From assembly GCA_963680875.1 (NCBI GenBank), contig OY804579.1:16011506-16075505 (forward strand): DNA of 64,000 nt, read 5' to 3'. This document shows, in pieces, positions 29,398-42,125 of the stretch. Position numbers and translations under genes: made by a program. This DNA comes from Bathymodiolus brooksi. Its lineage: Eukaryota; Mollusca; Bivalvia; Mytilida; Modiolidae. Position 1 is the first letter of the stretch; every line of letters begins with the position of its first letter. Under the pieces are notes generated by a model that saw only the letters and a list, made by a program, of their open reading frames with translations, was not told the origin of the DNA and did not search any database.

Positions 29398-32300
29398 CAT
29401 CCTATTTAAATAGACATCCTACCTAAATAAACATCCTATCTAAATAGATATCCTACCTAAATAGACATTCTACCTAAACTACCATTCTACCTAAATAGAC
29501 ATCCTACATAAACTACCATCCTACCTAAATAGACATCCTACCTGAATAGACATCCTACCTAAATAGACATCCTACCTAAATAGCTAAATAGACATCCTAC
29601 CTAAATACACATCCTACCTAACTATACATCCTACCTAAATAGACATCCTACCTGAATAGACATCCTACCTAAAATACCATCCTACCTAAATAGACATCAT
29701 ACCTAAATATACATCCTACCTAAACTACCATCCTACCTAAATAGACATCCTACCTAAATACACATCCTACCTGAATATACATCCTACCTAAACTACCATC
29801 CTACCTAAATAGACATCCTACCTGAATAGACATCCTACCTAAATAAACATCCCACCTAAATATACATCCTACCTAAACTACCATCCTACCTAAATATACA
29901 TCCTACCTGAATAGACATCCTACCTAAATAAACATTCTACCTAAACTACCATCCTACCTAAATATACATCCTATCTAAAGTACCATCCTACCTAAATATA
30001 CATCCTACCTAAACTACCATCCTACCTAAATATACATCCTACCTGAATAGACATCCTACCTAAATAAACATTCTACCTAAACTACCATCCTACCTAAATA
30101 GACATCCTACCTAAATATACATCTTACCTAAATATACATCCTACCTAAACTACCATCCTACTTAAACTACCATCCTACCTAAATATACATCCTACCTGAA
30201 TAGACATCCTACCTAAATAAACATTCTACCTAAGCATACATCCTACCTAAGCATACATCCTACCTAAATAGACATCCTACCTAAATAGACATCATATCTA
30301 AATATGCATCCTTCCTGAATATACATCCTACCTAAAGAGACATCCTACCTAAATAGACATCCTAGCTAAATATACATCCTACCTGAATATACATCCTACC
30401 TAAATAGAAACCCTAGCTAAATATACATCCTACCTGAATATACATCCTACCTAGATAGACATCCTACCTATATAGACATCCTACCTGAATAGACACCCTA
30501 CCTAAAAGACATCCTACCTAAATTACCATCCTACCCAAATAGACATCCTACCTAAATAGACATCATACCTAAATAGACATCATACCTAAATAGACATCCT
30601 ATCTAAATAGACATCCTACCTAATTAGACATCCTACCTAAATAAACATCCCACCTAAACTACCATCCTACCTATATAGACATCCTACCTAAGCTACCATC
30701 CTACCTAAATAAACATCCTATCTAAATAGACATCCTACCTAAATAGACATCCTACCTAGATATACATCCTACCTAAATAGACATCCTACCTAAATAGACA
30801 TCCTACCTAATTAGACATCCTACCTAAATAAACATCCCACCTAAACTACCATCCTACCTATATAGACATCCTACCTAAGCTACCATCCTACCTAAATAAA
30901 CATCCTACCTAAATAGACATCCTACCTAAATAGACATCCCACCTAAACTACCATCCTACCTAAATAGTCATCCTACCTAAATAGACATCCTACCTAAATA
31001 GACATCCCATCTAAATAGTCATCCTACCTAAATAGACATCCTACCTAAAATACCATCCAACCTAAATAGACATCCTACCTAAATAGACATCCTACCTAAA
31101 CTACCATCCTACCTAAATAGTCATCCTACCTAAATAGACATCCTACCTAAATAGACATCCTATCTAAATAGTCATCCTACCTAAATAGACATCCTACCTA
31201 AAATACCATCCAACCTAAATAGACATTCTACCTAAATAGACATCCTACCTAAATAGACATCCTACCTAAACTACCATCCTACCTAAATAGACATCCTATC
31301 TAAATAGACATCCCACCTAAGCTACCATCCTACCATCTCACCTAAATAGACATCCTACCTAAATAGACACCCTACCTAGATAGACATCCTACCTAAATAG
31401 ACATCCTACCTAAATTACCATCCTACCTAAATAGACATCCTACCTAAATAGATATCCTATCTAAATAGACATCCTACCTAAATAGACATCATACCTAAAT
31501 AGACATCCTACCTAAATAGACATCCTACCTAATTAGACATCCTACCTAAATAAACATCCCACCTAAACTACCATCCTACCTAAATAGACATCCTACCTAA
31601 ACTACCTTCCTACCTAAATAAACATCCTATCTAAATAGACATCCTACCTAAATAGACATCCTACCTAGATATACATCCTACCTAAATAGACATCCTACCT
31701 AAATAGACATCCTACCTAAATAAACATCCCACCTAAACTACCATCCTACCTATATAGACATCCTACCTAAGCTACCATCCTACCTAAATAAACATCCTAT
31801 CTAAATAGACATCCTACCTAAATAGACATCCTACCTAGATATACATCCTACCTAAATAGACATCCTACCTAAATAGACATCCTACCTAAACTACCATCCT
31901 ACCTAAATAGTCATCCTACCTAAATAGACATCCTACCTAAATAGACATCCTATCTAAATAGACATCCTATCTAAATAGTCATCCTACCTAAATAGACATC
32001 CTACCTAAATTACCATCCAACCTAAATAGACATTCTACCTAAATAGACATCCTACCTAAATAGACATCCTACCTAAACTACCATCCTACCTAAATAGTCA
32101 TCCTATCTAAATAGACATCCTACTTAAATAGATATCTTACCTAAATAGACATCCTATCTAAATAGACATCCCACCTAAGCTACCATCCTACCATCTCACC
32201 TAAATAGACATCCTACCTAAATAGACACCCTACCTAGATAGACATCCTACCTAAATAGACATCCTACCTAAATTACCATCCTACCTAAATAGACATCCTA

Positions 32301-35300
32301 CCTAAATAGATATCCTATCTAAATAGACATCCTACCTAAATAGACATCATACCTAAATAGACATCCTATCTAAATAGACATCCTACCTAATTAGACATCC
32401 TACCTAAATAAACATCCCACCTAAACTACCATCCTACCTAAATAGACATCCTACCTAAACTACCTTCCTACCTAAATAAACATCCTATCTAAATAGACAT
32501 CCTACCTAAATAGACATCCTACCTAGATATACATCCTACCTAAATAGACATCCTACCTAAATAGACATCCTACCTAAATAGTCATCCTACCTAAATAGAC
32601 ATCCTATCTAAATAGTCATCCTACCTAAATAGGCATCCTACCTAAACTACCATCCAACCTAAATAGACATTCTACCTAAATAGACATCCTACCTAAATAG
32701 ATATCCTACCTAAACTACCATCCTACCTAAATAGTCCTCCTATCTAAATAGACATCCTACTTAAATAGACATCCTACCTAAATAGACATCCTATCTAAAT
32801 AGACATCCCACCTAAACTACCATCCTACCTAAACTACCATCCCACCTAAATAGACATCCTACCTAAATAGACATCCTAGCTAAATAGTCATCCTACCTAA
32901 ATAGACATCATACCTAAATATACATCCTACCTAAATAGACATCCTACCTAAATACACATCCTACCTGAATATACATCCTACCTAAACTACCATCCTACCT
33001 AAATAGACATCCTACCTGAATAGACATCCTACCTAAATAAACATCCCACCTAAATATACATCCTACCTAAACTACCATCCTACCTAAATATACATCCTAC
33101 CTGAATAGACATCCTACCTAAATAAACATTCTACCTAAACTACCATCCTACCTAAATAGACATCCTACCTAAACTACCTTCCTACCTAAATAAACATCCT
33201 ATCTAAATAGACATCCTACCTAAATAGACATCCTACCTAGATATACATCCTACCTAAATAGACATCCTACCTAAATAGACATCCTACCTAAATAGTCATC
33301 CTACCTAAATAGACATCCTATCTAAATAGTCATCCTACCTAAATAGGCATCCTACCTAAACTACCATCCAACCTAAATAGACATTCTACCTAAATAGACA
33401 TCCTACCTAAATAGATATCCTACCTAAACTACCATCCTACCTAAATAGTCCTCCTATCTAAATAGACATCCTACTTAAATAGACATCCTACCTAAATAGA
33501 CATCCTATCTAAATAGACATCCCACCTAAACTACCATCCTACCTAAACTACCATCCCACCTAAATAGACATCCTACCTAAATAGACATCCTAGCTAAATA
33601 GTCATCCTACCTAAATAGACATCATACCTAAATATACATCCTACCTAAATAGACATCCTACCTAAATACACATCCTACCTGAATATACATCCTACCTAAA
33701 CTACCATCCTACCTAAATAGACATCCTACCTGAATAGACATCCTACCTAAATAAACATCCCACCTAAATATACATCCTACCTAAACTACCATCCTACCTA
33801 AATATACATCCTACCTGAATAGACATCCTACCTAAATAAACATTCTACCTAAACTACCATCCTACCTAAATAGACATCCTACCTAAATATACATCCTATC
33901 TAAAGTACCATCCTACCTAAATATACATCCTACCTAAACTACCATCCTACCTAAATATACATCCTACCTGAATAGACATCCTACCTAAATAAACATTCTA
34001 CCTAAACTACCATCCTACCTAAATAGACATCCTACCTAAATATACATCTTACCTAAATATACATCCTACCTAAACTACCATCCTACTTAAACTACCATCC
34101 TACCTGAATAGACATCCTACCTAAATAAACATTCTACCTAAACTACCATCCTACCTAAACTACCATCCTACCTAAATATACATCCTACCTAAGCATACAT
34201 CCTACCTAAATAGACATCCTACCTAAATAGACATCATATCTAAATATGCATCCTTCCTGAATATACATCCTACCTAAAGAGACATCCTACCTAAACTACC
34301 ATCCTACCTAAATAGACATCCTAGCTAAATATACATCCTACCTGAATATACATCCTACCTAAATAGACACCCTAGCTAAATATACATCCTACCTGAATAT
34401 ACATCCTACCTAGATAGACATCCTACCTAAATAGACATCCTACCTGAATAGACACCCTACCTAAAAGACACCCTACCTAGATAGACATCCTACCTAAATT
34501 ACCATCCTACCCAAATAGACATCCTACCTAAATAGATATCCTATCTAAATAGACATCCTACCTAAATAGACATCATACCTAAATAGACATCCTATCTAAA
34601 TAGACATCCTACCTAATTAGACATCCTACCTAAATAAACATCCCACCTAAACTACCATCCTACCTATATAGACATCCTACCTAAGCTACCATCCTACCTA
34701 AATAAACATCCTATCTAAATCGACATCCTACCTAAATAGACATCCTACCTAGATATACATCCTACCTAAATAGACATCCTACCTAAATAGACATCCTACC
34801 TAAACTACCATCCTACCTAAATAGTCATCCTACCTAAATAGACATCCTACCTAAATAGACATCCTATCTAAATAGACATCCTATCTAAATAGTCATCCTA
34901 CCTAAATAGACATCCTACCTAAAATACCATCCAACCTAAATAGACATTCTACCTAAATAGACATCCTACCTAAATAGACATCCTACCTAAACTACCATCC
35001 TACCTAAATAGTCATCCTATCTAAATAGACATCCTACTTAAATAGACATCTTACCTAAATAGACATCCTATCTAAATAGACATCCCACCTAAGCTACCAT
35101 CCTACCATCTCACCTAAATAGACATCCTACCTAAATAGACACCCCACCTAGATAGACATCCTACCTAAATAGACATCCTACCTAAATTACCATCCTACCT
35201 AAATAGACATCCTATCTAAATAGACATCCTACCTAATTAGACATCCTACCTAAATAAACATCCCACCTAAACTACCATCCTACCTAAATAAACATCCTAT

Positions 35301-38300
35301 CTAAATAGACATCCTACCTAAATAGACATCCTACCTAGATATACATCCTACCTAAATAGACATCCTACCTAAATAGACATCCTACCTAAATAGTCATCCT
35401 ACCTAAATAGACATCCTATCTAAATAGTCATCCTACCTAAATAGACACCCTACCTAAACTACCATCCTACCTAAATAGTCATCCTACCTAAATACACATC
35501 CTACCTAAATAGACATCCTATCTAAATAGTCATCCTACCTAAATAGACATCCTACCTAAACTACCATCCAACCTAAATAGACATTCTACCTAAATAGATA
35601 TCCTACCTAAACTATCATCCTACCTAAATAGTCCTCCTATCTAAATAGACATCCTACTTAAATAGACATCCTACCTAAATAGACATCCTATCTAAATAGA
35701 CATCCCACCTAAACTACCATCCTACCTAAACTACCATCCCACCTAAATAGACATCCTACCTAAATAGACATCCTAGCTAAACTACCATCCTACCTAAATA
35801 GACATCCTACCTGAATAGATATCCTACCTAGAAGACACCCTACCTAGATAGACATCCTACCTAGATAGACATCCTACCTAAATAGACATCCTACCTAAAC
35901 AGACATCCTACCTAAATAGACATCCTACCTAAATAGACATCCTACCTAAATAGACGTCCTACCTAGATAGACATGCTACCTAAATATACATCCTACCTAA
36001 ATATCCATTCTACCTAAATAGACAAGACATCCTACCTAAACTACCATCCTACCTAAATAGACATCCTACCTAAATAAACATTCTACCTAAACTACCATCC
36101 TACCTATCTATACATCCTACCTAAATAGACATCCTACCTGAATAGACATCCTACCTACATATACATCCTACCTAAACTACCATCCTACCTAAACTACCAT
36201 CCTACCTAAATAGACATCCTACCTAAATAGGCATCCTAGCTAAATAGACATCCTACCTAAATAGACATCCTACCTAAATAGACATCCTACCTAAACTACC
36301 ATCCTAGTTAAATATACATCCTACCTGAATATACATCCTACCTACATAGACATCCTACCTAACCTACCATCCTACCTAAATATACATCCTATCTAAATAT
36401 ACATCCTACCTAAATAGACATCCTAGCTAAATATACATCCTACCTCAATAGACATCCTACCTAAAAGACACCCTACCTAGATAGACATCCTACCTAAATA
36501 GACATCCTACCTGAATAGACATACTACCTAAAAGACACCCTACCTAGATAGACATCCTACCTAAATAGACATCCTACCTAGATAGACATCCTACCTAAAT
36601 AGACATCCTACCTAAACTACCATCCTACCTAAATAGACATCCTATCTAAATATACATCCTACCTAAATAGATATCCTGTCTAAATAGACATCCTACCTAA
36701 ATAGACATCATACATAAATAGACATCCTATCTAAATAGACATCCTACCTAAATAGACATCCTATCTAAATAAACATCCCACCTAAACTACCATCCTACCT
36801 AAATAGACATCCTACCTAAACAACCATCCTACCTAAATAAACATCCTATCTAAATAGACATCCTACCTAAATATACATCCTACCTAAATAGACATCCTAC
36901 CTAAACTACCATCCTACCTAAATATACATCCTATCTAAATATACATCCTACCTAAATAGACATCCTAGCTAAATATACATCCTACCTCAATAGACATCCT
37001 ACCTAAAAGACACCCTAGATAGACATCCTACCTAAATAGACATCCTACCTGAATAGACATACTACCTAAAAGACACCCTACCTAGATAGACATCCTACCT
37101 AAATAGACATCCTACCTAGATAGACATCCTACCTAAATAGACATCCTACCTAAACTACCATCCTACCTAAATATACATCCTATCTAAATATACATCCTAC
37201 CTAAATAGACATCCTAGCTAAATATACATCCTACCTCAATAGACATCCTACCTAAAAGACACCCTAGATAGACATCCTACCTAAATAGACATCCTACCTG
37301 AATAGACATACTACCTAAAAGACACCCTACCTAGATAGACATCCTACCTAAGTAGTCATCCTACCTAAATAGACATCCTATCTAAATAGACATCCTACCT
37401 AAATAGACATCCTACCTAAATAAACATCCCACCTAAACTACCATCCGATCTAAATAGACATCCTACCTAAAAGACACCCTAGATAGACATCCTACCTAAA
37501 TAGACATCCTACCTGAATAGACATACTACCTAAAAGACACCCTACCTAGATAGACATCCTACCTAAATAGACATCCTACCTAGATAGACATCCTACCTAA
37601 ATAGACATCCTACCTAAACTACCATCCTACCTAAATATACATCCTATCTAAATATACATCCTACCTAAATAGACATCCTAGCTAAATATACATCCTACCT
37701 CAATAGACATCCTACCTAAAAGACACCCTAGATAGACATCCTACCTAAATAGACATCCTACCTGAATAGACATACTACCTAAAAGACACCCTACCTAGAT
37801 AGACATCCTACCTAAGTAGTCATCCTACCTAAATAGACATCCTATCTAAATAGACATCCTACCTAAATAGACATCCTACCTAAATAAACATCCCACCTAA
37901 ACTACCATCCGATCTAAATAGACATCCTACCTAAACTACCATCCTACCTAAATAAACATCCTATCTAAATAGACATCCTACCTAAATAGACATCCTACCT
38001 AGATATACATCCTACCTAAACTACCATCCTACCTAAATAAACATCCTATCTAAATAGACATCCTACCTAAATAGACATCCTACCTAGATATACATCCCAC
38101 CTAAATTACCATCCTACCTAAACTACCATCCCACCTAAATAGACATCCTACCTAAATAGACATCCTACCTAAATAGACATCCTATCTAAATAGATATCCT
38201 ACCTAAACTACCATTCTACCTAAATAGACATCCTATCTAAATAGACATCCTACCTAAATAGACATCCTACCTAAATAGACATCCTACCTAAATAGACATC

Positions 38301-39535
38301 CTATCTAAATAGACATCCTACCTAAATATACATCCTACTTAAATAGACATCCTACCTAAATAGACATCCTACCTAAACTACCATCCTACCTAAATAGACA
38401 TCCTATCTAAATAGACATCCTACTTAAATAGACATCCTACCTAAATAGACATCCTATCTAAATAGACATTTTACCTAAACTACCATCCTACCTAAACTAC
38501 CATCCTACCTAAATAGACATCCTAGCTAAATATACATCCTACCTAGACTACCATCCTACCTAAATAGACATCCTATCTAAATAGATATCCTACTTAAATA
38601 GACATCCTACCTAAATAGACATCCTATCTAAATAGACATCCTACCTAAACTACCATCCTACCTAAACTACCATATTACCTAAACTACCATCCTACCTAAA
38701 TAGACATCCTAGCTAAATAGACATCCTACCTAAACTACCATCCTACCTAAATATACATCCTATTTAAATAGACATCCTACCTAAATAGACATCCTACCTA
38801 AACTACCATCCTACCTAAATAGACATCCTATCTAAATAGACATCCTACCTAAATAGACATCCTATCTAAATAGACATCCTACCTAAATTACCATCCAACC
38901 TAAACAACCATCCTACCTAAACATACATCCTATTTAAATATACATCCTACCTAAATAGACATCTTACCTAAATAGACATCCTACCTAAACTACCATCCTA
39001 CCTAAATAGACATCCTATCTAAATAGACATCCTACCTAAACTACCATCCTACCTAAATAGACATCCTACCTAAATACACATCCTATCCAAATAGACATCC
39101 TACCTAAAGTACCATCCTACCTAACTATACATCCTATCTAAACTACCATCCTACCTAAATAGACATCCTATCTAAATAGACATCCTTCCTAAACTACCAT
39201 CCTACCTAAATAGACATCCTACCTAAACTACCATCCTATCTAAATAGACATCCTACCTAAACTACAATCCTACCTAAATAGACATCCTAGCTAAATAGAC
39301 ATCCTACCTAAACTACCATACTACCTAAATAGACATCCTACCTAAACTACCATCCTACCTAAATAGACATCCTACCTAAACTACCATCCTACCTAAATGG
39401 ACATCCTACCTAAATAGACATCCTACCTAAACTACCATCCTATCTAAATAGACATCCTACCTAAGTAGGCATCCTACCTAAACTACCATCCTAGCTAAAT
39501 AGACATCCTACCTAAACTACCATCCTAGTTAAATA
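29398..39535 (-). repeat. 10.1-kb minisatellite, 17-bp unit, about 600 copies
   Basis: The plus-strand unit is CTACCTAAATAGACATC (17 bases), with a common variant CTACCTAAACTACCATC, also 17. Other recurring changes are CTATC, CTAGC, TATACATC, TAAACATC and GAATAGAC. Variants are arranged in longer repeated blocks: the rare ACTACCTTCCTACC occurs at about 31601, 32459 and 33173 (spacings 858 and 714 = 42 units), and CTACCTCAATAG blocks cluster at 36.4-37.7 kb. The plus strand has almost no G. It is listed as minus because its unit matches the donor of the minus-strand kinase exon. A stop in every unit and the 17-base period exclude coding. Confidence 0.97.
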
Positions 39536-39572
39536 AGATAAATAAATGCATAACTTAATAAAGGCATCCTAC
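39536..39572. other. Short non-array segment next to the kinase exon
   Basis: These 37 bases separate the array from the exon. They end in GGCATCCTACC, which joins CTAAAT of the exon edge to make one isolated repeat-like unit at 39565-39578. Confidence 0.7.
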
Positions 39573-39764
39573 CTAAATGATACGATATTTGGATGACTGA
39601 GTTTATGTAGATGTTTAATATCTGTATCACGAACATCCCTGACTTTTTTAACAGCTACTTCATTTAGTGTACCAAAAAAGACATCTCCCTGGGAACCACT
39701 CCCCAACCAGTGAAGATTTGTTATGTCTCCAAATGTTATCTCCCAGTCATCAGAAATTATATAA
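39573..39764 (-). CDS. MAP3K12/13-like: Orphan exon of a MAP3K12/13 (DLK/LZK)-type protein kinase
   Basis: Read on the minus strand, this 192-base segment is open and encodes [20 protein letters not shown], then the glycine-rich loop [11 protein letters not shown], the ATP-anchoring lysine in VAVKK, and the segment [19 protein letters not shown]. (K)ETDIKHLRKLKHPNI is the hallmark of the dual-leucine-zipper MAP3Ks (DLK, LZK, fly Wallenda), which drive JNK signalling after axon injury. The donor is TTTAG|GTAGGATG at 39573/39572; the likely acceptor is the CTCTAG ending at 39765, which lies at the head of a repeat element. No stop or frameshift is seen. The remaining kinase lobe and the zippers were not found on the minus strand between 23.7 and 29.4 kb, so this may be a duplicated exon fragment, part of a gene with very large introns, or a product of misassembly. 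Confidence 0.85.
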
Positions 39765-39765
39765 C

Positions 39766-42125
39766 TAGAGGCTCAGTGGGCTGAGCTTGTGTCGCTCACC
39801 TTTCATTCTGCTTTGAGGAAACTTAATACAGAACCTTCCATACATGTAGATGCTTCCTACCAAGTTTCGGTTCATATGGCTAAGCAGTTTCAAAGGAGAA
39901 GATTTTTTAGAAATCGACCAATCAGAAACAAGAATTGCATGTGGTGGCCATGTTTGCTAACCGATCGAGATGAATTGAGCAATCTTCATAGTGGACATTC
40001 CATAGATGATTCCTACCAAGTTTCGGTTGTAGCCATGTTTGTTAACCGATTGGGACGAAATGAGCAATCTCCATAGAGGACATTCCATAGATGATTCCTA
40101 CCAAGTTTCGGTGGTAGCCATGTTTGCTAACCGATCGGAACGAAATGAGCAATCTTCATAGAGGACCTTCCATAGATGCTTCCTACCAAGTTTCGGTTCA
40201 TTTGGCCAAGCGGTTTCAGAGGAGAAGATTTAAAAAAATCGGCCAATCAGAAACAAGAATTGCCTGTGGCGGCCATGTTTGATAATGGATCATAACAAAA
40301 TGTGCACTCTTTAGATGCTTCCTACCAAGTTTCAGTTCATTTGGCTGAGAGTTTTCAGAGAAGATAAAAATGTGAAAAGTAAACGGATGACAGACAACGG
40401 ACACCAAGTGATGGCAAAAGCTCATATTGCCTTTGGCAAGGTTTCTTAAAAAGAATATTAAAATGCAAATACCTACTCATAATGTATAGAATAAACATGT
40501 TACACTATATCGGCATTATTTAATTTCTAAGGGCAAGAGTTATCTTTCTTTTAACAGTTTAGGCAAGAGTTATCTTTCTTTTAACAGTTTAGGCAAAAGT
40601 TATCTTTCTTTTAACAGAGGAGAAGATTTTTTTAGAAATCAATCAATCAGAAACAGGAATTGCCTGTTGCGGCCATGTTTGTTAACCGATCGGGACAAAA
40701 TGAGCATTCTTTATAAAGGACCTTCCATAGATGCTTCCTACCAAGTTTCAGTTCATTTGGCCAAGCGGTTTCAGAGGATAATATTTTAAAAAATCGGCCA
40801 ATCAGAAACAAGAATTGCCTGTGGCGGCCATGTTTGGTAATGGATCATAACAAAATGTGCACTCTTTAGAGAGGTCCTTCCATAGATGCTTCCTACCAAG
40901 TTGCAGTTCATTTGGCTGAGAGTTTTCAGAGAAGATAAAAATGTGAAAAGTAAACGGATGACAGACGACAGACACCAAGTGATGGCAAAAGCTCATATTG
41001 CCTTTGGCAAGGTTTTTTAAAAAGAATATTAAAATGCAAATACCTACTTATAATGTATAGAATAAACATGTTACACTATATCAGCATTATTTAATTTCTA
41101 AGGGCAAGACTTATCTTTCTTTTAACAGTTTAGGCAAGAGTTATCTTTCTTTTAACAGTTTAGGCAAGATTTATTTTTCTTTTAGCAGTAGGAGAAGATT
41201 TTTTAGAAATCAACCAATCAGAAACAGGAATTGCCTGTTGCGGCCATGTTTGTTAACCGATCGGGACAAAATGAGCATTCTTTATAAAGGACCTTCCATA
41301 GATGCTTCCTACCAAGTTTCGGTTCATTTGGCCAAGCGGTTTCAGAGGATAATATTTAAAAAAATTGGCCAATCAGAAACAAGAATTGCCTGTGGCGACC
41401 ATGTTTGGTAATGGATCATAACAAAATGTGCACTCTTTAGAGAGGTCCTTCCATAGATGCTTCCTACCAAGTTTCAGTTCATTTGAGATTTCAGAGAAGA
41501 TAAAAATGTGAAAAGTAAACGGATGACAGACGACGGACACCAAGTGATGGCAAAAGCTCATATTGCCTTTGGCAAGGTTTGGTAAAAAGAATATTAAAAT
41601 GCAAATAGCTACTCATAATGTATAGAATAAACATGTTACACTATATCAGCATTATTTAATTTCTAAGGGCAAGACTTAACTTTCTTTTAACAGTTTAGGC
41701 AAGAGTTATCTTTCTTTTAACAGAGGAGAAGATTTTTTAGAAATCAACCAATCAGAAACAGGAATTGCCTGTTGCGGCCATGTTTGTTAACCGATCGGGA
41801 CAAAATGAGCATTCTTTATAGAGGACCTTCCATAGATGCTTCCTACCAAGTTTCGGTTCATTTGGCCAAGCGGTTTCAGAGGATAATATTTTTAAAAATC
41901 GGCCAATCAGAAACAAGAATTGCCTGTGGCGGCCATGTTTGTAAATGGATCCGGACAAAATGTGCAATCGTTAGAGCGGATCTTCTATAGATGCTTCCTA
42001 CCAAGTTTCAGTTCATTTGGCTGAGGTGTTTCAGAGGAGAAGATTAAAATGTGAAAAGTTAACAGACGACGGACTCCAAGTGATGGCAAAAGCTCACATT
42101 GCCTTTGGCAAGGTTTGCTAAAAAG
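39766..42125 (+). mobile_element. Pearl-like element: hairpin head, tandem core, hairpin tail
   Basis: The head is AGAGGCTCAGTGGGCTGAGC (stem GCTCAG / CTGAGC) followed by TTGTGTCGCTCACC. The core consists of ~150-bp units with CCTACCAAGTTTCGGTTCAT, TTGGCCAAGCGGTTTCAGAG, CCAATCAGAAACAAGAATTG and GGCGGCCATGTTTG. These group into ~570-bp repeats (spacing about 571 and 565) at roughly 40.2, 40.8, 41.4 and 41.9 kb. Each ends with GACAGACGACGGACACCAAG and TGATGGCAAAAGCTCA, then a TTGCCTTTGGCAA hairpin and GCTAAAAAG. TTAGGCAAGAGTTATCTTTC is a further 29-bp tandem between groups. Head-core-ACGG tract-tail is the layout I remember for bivalve 'pearl' elements, proposed relatives of non-autonomous Helitron/Helentron elements. 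No ORF is coding. Confidence 0.7.

Noticed and set aside
29398..39535. Telomeric or interstitial telomere repeat
   Set aside because: The unit is 17 bp with CCTACC(T)AAA and does not contain CCCTAA/TTAGGG arrays; the occasional CACCCTA arises from unit variants.
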